Assembly: GCA_902465775.1 (NCBI GenBank)
Contig: CABQOJ010000062.1
Coordinates: 1 to 6,958 of the forward strand
Direction of reading: 5' to 3'
Origin: an uncultured Porphyromonas sp.
GTDB taxonomy: Bacteria; Bacteroidota; Bacteroidia; Bacteroidales; Porphyromonadaceae
DNA: 6,958 bases
Shown here: piece by piece, positions 1 to 4,835 of the stretch
Layout: each line of letters opens with the position of its first letter
Position numbering within the stretch: position 1 is the first letter of the stretch
Position numbers and translations under genes: made by a program
The notes under the pieces: model-generated
What the model was told of the DNA's origin: nothing
The model's input: the letters and a program-made list of their open reading frames with translations, nothing else
Databases searched by the model: none

Positions 1-659
1 CTGCTGAGGGCTGTGTCCTAGCAGCACATAGCGAGGGCTTTGCAGCCATCGTATCTCTCCAATGCGAGACGGACTTCGTCGCTAAGAACGAGGGGCACAT
101 CGCACTCACACAGCAGATCCTAGATGCAGCTATGAAGGAGCAGCCCGCCACTAAGGAGGATCTCCTCAAGCTCCCACTAGCTGATGGTCGTGCGGTATCC
201 GATCACATCACCGACCGCATCGGTAGCACGGGTGAGAAGATGGAGCTGGGCAACTACGAGTTCCTCAAGGCTCCCTACACCACATCCTATATCCACTTCG
301 GCAATAAGCTGGCTGCTATCGTTGCCTTCAACGAGGCTATCGACGCAGAGATGGGTCGTGAGATCGCTATGCAGGTAGCATCGATGAATCCTGTCTCAGT
401 CTGCGAGCAGGACGTACCAGCTCATGTTCTCGAGGAGGAGCGCAAGGTCGCTATGGATCGTGCTCGTGAGAGCGGTAAGCCGGAGGCTATTTGCGAGCGC
501 ATCGTAGAGGGCTCTATCCAGAAGTTCTACAAGGAGAATACGCTCCTACACCAGCCCTTCGTACGTGAACCTAAGATGGATGTACAGAGCTATCTGCACA
601 CCGCATCTAAGACGCTGACGGCTACAGGCTTCAAGCGTGTCAATCTGAACGAAGACTAA
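1..659 (+). CDS. tsf: Elongation factor Ts, 5'-truncated by the window edge
   Basis: EF-Ts is the cytoplasmic guanine-nucleotide exchange factor that releases GDP from EF-Tu during translation. The reading frame is open from base 3, with bases 1-2 ending a codon that begins outside the window, and closes with TAA at 657-659, giving 218 residues. The family signature TDFVAKNE lies at 69-92 and belongs to the dimerization/core region that contacts EF-Tu. The preceding residues (AEGCVLAAHSEGFAAIVSLQ) also match the family. The ATG at 132 is internal and is not the start. Bacteroidota EF-Ts proteins are usually about 270-330 residues, so roughly the first 55 residues (the UBA-like N-terminal domain) lie upstream. 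The C-terminal part (DVQSYLHTASKTL...FKRVNL) ends normally, so the gene looks intact. In most bacteria rpsB precedes tsf; that region is outside this window. A strong terminator follows about 50 bp downstream. Identification is near certain. Confidence 0.97.
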   Translation, partial: AEGCVLAAHSEGFAAIVSLQCETDFVAKNEGHIALTQQILDAAMKEQPATKEDLLKLPLADGRAVSDHITDRIGSTGEKMELGNYEFLKAPYTTSYIHFGNKLAAIVAFNEAIDAEMGREIAMQVASMNPVSVCEQDVPAHVLEEERKVAMDRARESGKPEAICERIVEGSIQKFYKENTLLHQPFVREPKMDVQSYLHTASKTLTATGFKRVNLNED

Positions 660-709
660 AGTCAATACTGAGGATAAGTAGTCGCCCCCTGTGGGAGGCT
701 ATGAAGCCT

Positions 710-759
710 AATTGAGAAAGCCCCATACACCTCTCGAGGTGTGTGGGGCTTTCTCAATT
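710..759. terminator. Long hairpin terminator between tsf and the convergent glycan operon
   Basis: The arms are 710-732 and 737-759: a 23-bp stem with a single G-U wobble, closed by the 4-base loop ctcg at 733-736. The stem has the typical aaagcccc/ggggcttt core, so a short U run ends the GC-rich part in either direction. It lies 51 bp after the tsf stop and about 108 bp beyond the stop of the oppositely oriented pyruvyl transferase gene, so it probably ends both transcripts. There is no long U tract after the full stem. A small 5-bp hairpin (aggct/agcct, 696-709) sits directly before it. Confidence 0.85.
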
Positions 760-781
760 GTGCGCCACGATTCAGCTCGTT

Positions 782-805
782 CCTCCCATAAGACCTCCCA
801 TAAGA
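782..805. repeat. Perfect 12-bp direct tandem repeat (two copies)
   Basis: The unit cctcccataaga occurs twice with no spacer, at 782-793 and 794-805. It is non-coding and lies between the shared terminator and the 3' end of the pyruvyl transferase gene. A replication-slippage origin is the simplest explanation. Confidence 0.85.
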
Positions 806-867
806 AGGACAAGCTCTCGGCACAGATTCAAGGGAAACACTCCTCTTGCGACAAGGCGTGCGCTCCT

Positions 868-1977
868 TTAGCTCAGGGCGCTCTCTAGGAAGTCGATGGA
901 GGTGACGCGATGGTCTGCTAGAGTCTGTGCGACGGTCTCCACGTCGTAGTGCTTTGGCGAGCTGACCAGCTCATACGCTCCCTCCTGATGGTGCTCCAGA
1001 TTGAAGAGCTTGATCAGGGTGTCAAAGCGACTGCAATCACCATGGTTGTTGACGATGGCGACAAAGGGCTTGCCAAAGATGAGCGAGAAGGCGACCCCGT
1101 GGAAGGAGTCCGTCACCACGCACTGAGCGTTGAGGATCCCCTCGAGCCATGCCTCTACGGGAGGCAAGATGCACGCCTCCAGCCCTCGTCCACGCTCCAT
1201 CCAGTGGCGCCACGGAGCGAAGAGTTGGTACGTGGTATGATGCGACTCAGCGATCTGCCGTGCGAGCTCCTCCTTGTGCGGCGAGTGCGTCAGCATATAG
1301 GCGAAGACCTCTCCCGAAGGCTCCTCTCGCAGTCCAAGCTGGTCCATGTACTCCTCCCTCGTGAAGAGCATCGTCGGGTCCAGCACCCACTGCGCTGAGG
1401 CGCCAAACCGCTGCGCTAAGAGTGGCACGGCCGAGCTCTCACGCACCGATATAGCTACAAAGCGACTCAAGAGCTCGCTGTAGAGAGCCGTCCGCTCAGG
1501 AGCTATGTCTATCGGATCCACTCCGAAGGAAGCCGCATAGGCGATGCGTCGCACTGGGTCTGTCTCAGGAATAAAGCCGAGGAAGTAGTCGTCCAGCATC
1601 GGAACAAACTCCTGTCGCCACACCTGATCACTCCCCACTATATAGGCATGAGCGGGCTGCTCGCGGTAGTATTGTCGTAGCTGTGCGTCACTGCGTAGCG
1701 GTGGCGAGAGCGTGATGTGCTGCTGTACGAAGCGAGACGTGTGCTGTAGTACGACACGCTCCGATCGTATAGATTGATCGTAGGAGATCCGCTTGACGGT
1801 GCGAACCTGCGCCTCAGCCCATCGCCTTAGCCGAGATCGACGGTCGAAGGGTATATCCAGCGTCACAGGCTCATAGTCCATCTGGCGCAAGGCTTGCTGT
1901 AGCGCATAGGCCTGCATGATACCCCCATAGTTAGCCCCTAGAGGGTGGGTCAATATATGGATTCGTTTAGTCGTCAT
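868..1977 (-). CDS. Polysaccharide pyruvyl transferase family protein
   Basis: This 369-residue protein belongs to the polysaccharide pyruvyl transferase family (Pfam PF04230). Characterised members such as CsaB and the WcaK/AmsJ type add pyruvate ketals from phosphoenolpyruvate to sugars of exopolysaccharides or wall glycans in the cytoplasm; the substrate here is unknown. Family landmarks visible in order are NYGGIMQAYALQ (16-27), VGSDQVW (114-120), YAASFG (147-152), SVRE (177-180), VLDPTML (198-204), VTDSFHG (288-294) and FGKPF (301-305). The spacing resembles the GT-B-like two-lobed fold of the family. No signal peptide or membrane helix is seen, and the length is normal. The start ATG (complement of 1975-1977) lies 4 bp after the flippase stop, so the two genes are almost certainly co-transcribed and translationally coupled. 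No Shine-Dalgarno sequence is apparent. Many Bacteroidota members sit in capsule or O-antigen loci, and some may act on other glycans. The family call is secure; the exact activity is inferred. Confidence 0.92.
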   Translation of the reverse strand: MTTKRIHILTHPLGANYGGIMQAYALQQALRQMDYEPVTLDIPFDRRSRLRRWAEAQVRTVKRISYDQSIRSERVVLQHTSRFVQQHITLSPPLRSDAQLRQYYREQPAHAYIVGSDQVWRQEFVPMLDDYFLGFIPETDPVRRIAYAASFGVDPIDIAPERTALYSELLSRFVAISVRESSAVPLLAQRFGASAQWVLDPTMLFTREEYMDQLGLREEPSGEVFAYMLTHSPHKEELARQIAESHHTTYQLFAPWRHWMERGRGLEACILPPVEAWLEGILNAQCVVTDSFHGVAFSLIFGKPFVAIVNNHGDCSRFDTLIKLFNLEHHQEGAYELVSSPKHYDVETVAQTLADHRVTSIDFLESALS

Positions 1978-1981
1978 CGTC

Positions 1982-3604
1982 TTAGTCTGGTAAGTTCTTT
2001 GAGGCCAGTCGCCTCTTGGAGAGATGCAGGTAGCCCTTCACGAGTCGTCTCTCTTCGACAGTTAGCGAGAGCGTTAAGATGACCACGGCACACAATCCGC
2101 CAAGCAGGATAGACGCCACCAGTAGTCCCCAGATAGAGCCTACGTAGGGGAGTAGGTGCCGATAGATGTAAGCCCCCACTAGCATGACGATGGTCGGAGG
2201 TAAGATGGGTAGCACCACCCGCTTGAGGTAGTAGCCCACGCCTAGCGCATGATATCTATAGGAAAGCACCAGTCGTACCGCTAGGCACGCTATGGAGACC
2301 AATATGTTGATGTATATAGAGTACTCTGGTGGGGCACCCAACCAGAAAGCTAGCATAGAGAGTGGTAGGATCATGATGATCATCCCCCCGACCACTACTT
2401 GGTAAATGCGTACCCGCCCCGTCGCTTGGATCCCTGTCATGAGCGCACCCGAGAGACTCTCTATGAGCAGTACGACGAGCGTCAACTGGAGCAGTAGGCT
2501 TGCGTAGGCCGGTGGCTTGACAAGCCACAGACGAAGCAGTAGGTCAAGGTCTAGCGCAAAGGGAATCACCACGCAGAGCATCAGCAGGTAGGAGATCTTA
2601 GCACTGGCGCAGATGAGCTTGTGCAGGTAGCCATACTCCTCAGCAGCGTACGACTTGATAATCTGCGGATTGGCCGCCATCTGATAGTTATTGGCAAAGC
2701 TAAGCAACGCACCACGCACCGAGTTGACAATGCCAAAGGCCGCATTCAGAATGGGGCCGAAGAAGTAGTTGTAGACGATGTTTATACCCTGCGTCTGAGC
2801 CACGGCAGCGAGATTGCCAAAGAGGTTCCACCCCGAGTAGGAGAGTATCTCTCGGTAAGCCGACCTGTCCCGTACCCAGCGAAAGTGTACCTGAAGAAAG
2901 AGCCTACGCGTGCACCCCACGTAGCAGAGCGCCATCACGCCACTGACGGCAAGGAGCAGGATAGGGTAGAGGAGAAGTTTGTCGCCAGCGTAAGCCTTCA
3001 GGAGTAGCACGGCACCCAGTCGCAGCGAGATGTCCACGATGCTGAGCAGGGCAAAGAGATTCATCCGCTCGTGAGAGACGATGAGGCTTTGAAACGGGGT
3101 GAGCAGCATGTTGACCACGAAGGTGCCCAAGGAGATAAAGTAGATCCACAGCGCCACCGTCAGTCGCTCGGGCGGAGCCACCAGATGGCTCGGCACGTAC
3201 CATAGACCGAAGGGGATCGCCACGGCGCAGATGAGCAGGACCAGTAGTAGCTGCACCACGATTGAGACACTGTATACGCGCCCCACGCCTGAGTCGTTGC
3301 CCCGTCCCAGCTCGTAGGAGTAGAAGCGCTGTGTGGCGGCGACCATTGCCCCATTGACAAAGCCAAAGGCGGTCACCAAGCTCCCCACCACCTGATAGAC
3401 CCCGAAGTCCTCTACCCCGAGCGCTGCTAGGAGCACCCTAGAAATATATAAAGAGAGTAGCGTGACCACCGCCATACGCACGAAGAGGAAGAGCGTATTG
3501 CGAGCGATACGCTGCGTGCGAGACGATGGCATCGTGCGCGCGTCGTTAGTCTGGTCGTGTAGCTCTTGTGCCATAGGATCTGCTGAGCAGGAGGGTGCGA
3601 CCAT
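1982..3604 (-). CDS. Wzx/MATE-type oligosaccharide (lipopolysaccharide) flippase
   Basis: This is a polytopic inner-membrane protein of the MOP superfamily (polysaccharide biosynthesis/Wzx-like). Such proteins flip undecaprenyl-linked oligosaccharides to the periplasmic face. About 12-14 hydrophobic segments are visible, roughly at 38-60, 70-90, 111-135, 150-172, 181-203, 211-230, 260-285, 333-353, 364-390, 399-423, 428-448, 463-482 and 487-514. Family-typical stretches are LGVEDFGVYQVVGS (62-75), NGAMVAATQRFYSYELGRG (84-102) and NAAFGIVNSVRGAL (287-300). The start is uncertain. The outermost ATG at 3604 gives 540 residues, but residues 1-24 are hydrophilic and unlike the family. The internal ATGs at 3574 (MAQELH) and especially 3532 (MPSSRTQRIARN, 516 residues) fit better, since homologues normally begin with a short basic stretch before helix 1. 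The adjacent pyruvyl transferase gene suggests export of a pyruvylated glycan. No glycosyltransferase or polymerase gene is nearby. Confidence 0.92.
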   Translation of the reverse strand: MVAPSCSADPMAQELHDQTNDARTMPSSRTQRIARNTLFLFVRMAVVTLLSLYISRVLLAALGVEDFGVYQVVGSLVTAFGFVNGAMVAATQRFYSYELGRGNDSGVGRVYSVSIVVQLLLVLLICAVAIPFGLWYVPSHLVAPPERLTVALWIYFISLGTFVVNMLLTPFQSLIVSHERMNLFALLSIVDISLRLGAVLLLKAYAGDKLLLYPILLLAVSGVMALCYVGCTRRLFLQVHFRWVRDRSAYREILSYSGWNLFGNLAAVAQTQGINIVYNYFFGPILNAAFGIVNSVRGALLSFANNYQMAANPQIIKSYAAEEYGYLHKLICASAKISYLLMLCVVIPFALDLDLLLRLWLVKPPAYASLLLQLTLVVLLIESLSGALMTGIQATGRVRIYQVVVGGMIIMILPLSMLAFWLGAPPEYSIYINILVSIACLAVRLVLSYRYHALGVGYYLKRVVLPILPPTIVMLVGAYIYRHLLPYVGSIWGLLVASILLGGLCAVVILTLSLTVEERRLVKGYLHLSKRRLASKNLPD

Positions 3605-3625
3605 CCTGTGACAGCCTCACCACTG

Positions 3626-3633
3626 CAAAGGTA
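3626..3633 (-). promoter_or_regulatory. Putative Bacteroidota -7 box for the flippase-pyruvyltransferase operon
   Basis: On the minus strand the sequence reads TACCTTTG, a perfect match to the TAnnTTTG -7 element used by the primary sigma factor of Bacteroidota. I see no TTTG (-33) element at the expected distance upstream. Transcription would start around 3619-3621. That leaves a leader of about 15 bases if the 3604 ATG is used, or about 45 and 87 bases with the internal starts at 3574 and 3532. Confidence 0.55.
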
Positions 3634-3714
3634 GTGAATTCGTACGACCAGCCACTTCGCCCATCACCCAGACTAACTAATGCGAAAGATGTAGCGTACT
3701 ATGAATGATTTATA

Positions 3715-3722
3715 TATATTTG
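3715..3722 (+). promoter_or_regulatory. Putative Bacteroidota -7 box for the lipoprotein gene
   Basis: TATATTTG matches TAnnTTTG exactly and lies at the end of an AT-only run (3709-3721). No clear -33 TTTG is present. The predicted transcript begins near 3728-3730 and has an A- and C-rich leader of about 45 bases before the ATG at 3774, with no Shine-Dalgarno sequence, as is common in this phylum. Together with the minus-strand box at 3626-3633 it makes 3605-3773 a divergent promoter region. Confidence 0.6.
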
Positions 3723-3773
3723 TAGGCGTAACACCCTTGACACTAGACACCCACAAACTAAAACCCTATAACA

Positions 3774-4481
3774 ATGATGAAGCCCATTACCTACATGAGA
3801 TGCGCGGCTTCTCTTCTTGCGCTTTTGCTACTAGCCACTTCTTGCTGTAACAGTGTGCCACCGACTCCTCAGGAGCCACAAGAGAACACCTTCAAAGCTA
3901 AGTTTACGGCCACGCCCAATTCCTTCTCAGGCTTTGGAGGCTATGGGAAGGTTCATGGAGTGCTACAAGAACTATCTCCCAGCGGCGAACTACTCCATGA
4001 GACCCCGCTGGAGGACTCAGAGTTTACACTGCACTTTGAGAAGTATTCTTCTGAGATAGAGCCTTGTATGTATCGACTTAATGAGTTTTTTGTCCGAGAT
4101 GGTATAAATGCTAAGACCTTTAAGATTGAAGCTGAGGTCATCAGTGGCAAGGGTAAAGGCTGTAAGCAGACCATCTCCATAATGCGTGGCGGATGGAGAT
4201 TCTCTTTCAAAGCCGAGCCAAGTCAATTTACCTCGAAGGGCGGGTCTGGTAAAGTGATAGGGACGATGTATATTACAGACTTTGATGGTAACGTCGTTAA
4301 GGAGAGCGATCTCGGTGATACCAACTTCGGACTCAATGTAAGTGGTAATCCGGAGGGAATCACGATTGACTACCTTGCAAAGACCTTCACGGTCGCAGCG
4401 GGTGGCCTGGCTACCTTCGAACTACAGGCTAACACAGGCTTTGGACAGCCATACCTCATCGAGATAAAGCGTGAAGGCTGA
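3774..4481 (+). CDS. Two-domain lipoprotein of unknown function
   Basis: I do not recognise a named family for this 235-residue protein. The N-terminus has a basic/polar start, a hydrophobic core (LLALLLLA, 14-21) and a lipobox ATSC ending at Cys24, followed directly by Cys25. It should therefore be a signal-peptidase-II-processed lipoprotein of the periplasm or outer membrane. After a Pro/Gln/Glu linker (27-38) come two related domains, about 40-138 and 143-233. Both open with a phenylalanine-rich strand, continue with GG-x-GKV-x-G (55-62: GGYGKVHG; 156-163: GGSGKVIG), then an S/D-x-x-G turn (SPSGELL, DFDGNVV), and then E/D-S/T-x-F-x-L. The pattern suggests tandem beta-sandwich (Ig-like) domains. 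Domain 1 alone has two cysteines (98 and 130). Two ATGs (3774 and 3777) are possible starts; the outer one is used. The gene is AT-richer than its neighbours: 22 of 60 bases are G/C at 4021-4080, against 41 of 60 at 1381-1440. It is a single gene with its own promoter. Surface adhesin or structural roles are possible but unsupported. Confidence 0.82.
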   Translation: MMKPITYMRCAASLLALLLLATSCCNSVPPTPQEPQENTFKAKFTATPNSFSGFGGYGKVHGVLQELSPSGELLHETPLEDSEFTLHFEKYSSEIEPCMYRLNEFFVRDGINAKTFKIEAEVISGKGKGCKQTISIMRGGWRFSFKAEPSQFTSKGGSGKVIGTMYITDFDGNVVKESDLGDTNFGLNVSGNPEGITIDYLAKTFTVAAGGLATFELQANTGFGQPYLIEIKREG

Positions 4482-4533
4482 TAGGCTACGAGAGCATCAC
4501 GTCGATCTCTTGTGACGGCTCCACCAATGCAAA

Positions 4534-4569
4534 ATCCCCTCGGTGGGGATAGTTCATTCTTCACCGAGG
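4534..4569 (+). terminator. Two overlapping, mutually exclusive hairpins, possible lipoprotein-gene terminator
   Basis: Hairpin A pairs atcccc (4534-4539) with ggggat (4545-4550) around the 5-base loop tcggt. Hairpin B pairs cctcggtg (4538-4545) perfectly with caccgagg (4562-4569) around a 16-base loop. They share bases 4538-4545 and so cannot form together. The position, 53 bp after the lipoprotein stop, suits a terminator, and hairpin A is followed by a moderately T-rich stretch. There is no true U tract, so the terminator role is weak inference. It may instead be the edge of a repeat element. Confidence 0.4.
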
Positions 4570-4578
4570 AACGGAAAA

Positions 4579-4641
4579 ATTCTTCCGAAGTTTGATCTCA
4601 TTCTTCCGAAGTTTCATTTCATTCTTCCGAACTTTTATTTC
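4579..4641. repeat. Three tandem copies of a 21-bp repeat
   Basis: The copies are 4579-4599, 4600-4620 and 4621-4641, with no spacers. All share the core attcttccgaa and 18 of 21 positions; only positions 12, 16 and 19 of the unit vary. An 8-bp inverted repeat, aaaaattc (4575-4582) and gaattttt (4655-4662), encloses the block. The 21-bp period equals two DNA helical turns and also seven codons. A degenerate start of a further copy (attcttc, 4556-4562) lies just upstream. The role is unknown: protein-binding array, dispersed repeat fragment or remnant of coding repeats. Confidence 0.9.
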
Positions 4642-4742
4642 GCCCCTCCGTGGAGAATTTTTGTCCCCCAGCGAGCTATTCGGATTTTTCTGCCTAGGGA
4701 GTGGAGCGTAGGGGTTAGAGATTAGAGAAGAGGTAGCAAGAG

Positions 4743-4776
4743 AAGAGCCTGCCACGAGATGTCGTGACAGGCTCTT
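4743..4776 (-). terminator. Hairpin terminator downstream of dcp
   Basis: The arms aagagcctg (4743-4751) and caggctctt (4768-4776) pair perfectly. After one C/A mismatch (4752/4767) the stem continues with cacga (4753-4757) and tcgtg (4762-4766), closing on the loop gatg. It begins 60 bp beyond the dcp stop. Read from the minus strand, the stem ends in a pyrimidine stretch (ggctcttctcttgc), a modest U tail. It could also stop plus-strand transcripts from the lipoprotein gene. Confidence 0.7.
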
Positions 4777-4798
4777 GCGCTATTTGTATGAATCAGGC

Positions 4799-4823
4799 GC
4801 TAGCTGTCGTTTGATCAGCTAGC
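4799..4823. repeat. 8-bp perfect inverted repeat just past the dcp stop
   Basis: gctagctg (4799-4806) pairs with cagctagc (4816-4823) around a 9-base loop. An outer aatca (4791-4795)/tgatt (4833-4837) pair can extend the structure to the dcp stop codon (4836-4838). In the dcp mRNA it would form a stem directly at the end of the coding sequence, possibly protecting the 3' end or assisting termination. Confidence 0.6.
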
Positions 4824-4835
4824 TGCGCTGTGTGA

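Larger units (their letters stand above)
660..867. other. Convergent intergenic region with a 12-bp tandem duplication
   Basis: This 208-bp gap separates two convergent stop codons. Besides the terminator it holds a perfect 12-bp tandem duplication, cctcccataaga at 782-793 and again at 794-805. Each copy could also pair, with one G-U wobble, with gtgggagg at 691-698 across the terminator. No gene or promoter box was recognised in the rest. Confidence 0.6.
4482..4835. other. 354-bp structured non-coding region
   Basis: This gap separates the convergent lipoprotein and dcp genes. In order it holds a 23-base stretch resembling the flippase leader (4511-4533), two overlapping inverted repeats (4534-4569), three tandem 21-bp repeats (4579-4641) enclosed by an 8-bp inverted repeat, a purine-rich stretch (about 4696-4747), the dcp terminator hairpin (4743-4776) and another inverted repeat (4799-4823). 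Short ORFs cross it on both strands but have no supporting start signals, so I treat it as non-coding. Confidence 0.65.

Noticed and set aside
949..1398. 149-codon plus-strand ORF opposite the pyruvyl transferase gene
   Set aside because: The minus strand encodes a protein with all the family motifs here. The plus-strand translation is low in complexity, resembles no family I know, and has no promoter or start signal.
2621..3007. 128-codon plus-strand ORF inside the flippase gene
   Set aside because: It is antisense to conserved membrane segments of the flippase and is explained by the GC-rich codon use of that gene.
2904..3203. Minus-strand ORF in another frame of the flippase gene
   Set aside because: It overlaps the flippase frame throughout, and its composition (Arg/Ala/His-rich) is typical of an out-of-frame reading.
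3774..4481. Lipoprotein gene as cargo of an insertion sequence
   Set aside because: No transposase, terminal inverted repeats or clean target-site duplication is present; only a weak 19-of-23 direct similarity flanks it.
4579..4641. Possible CRISPR array
   Set aside because: The three 21-bp copies are directly adjacent, with no unique spacers, and no cas gene is present.
4543..4725. 60-codon plus-strand ORF containing the repeats (ILPKFDL, ILPKFHF, ILPNFYF)
   Set aside because: Repeat differences change the amino acid in every case, and the ATG lies inside a hairpin without a promoter box, so the stretch is better treated as non-coding.
4743..4823. Possible small RNA gene formed by the two hairpins after dcp
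   Set aside because: Terminator and 3'-end structures explain them, and I see no TAnnTTTG promoter box placed to drive a separate transcript.
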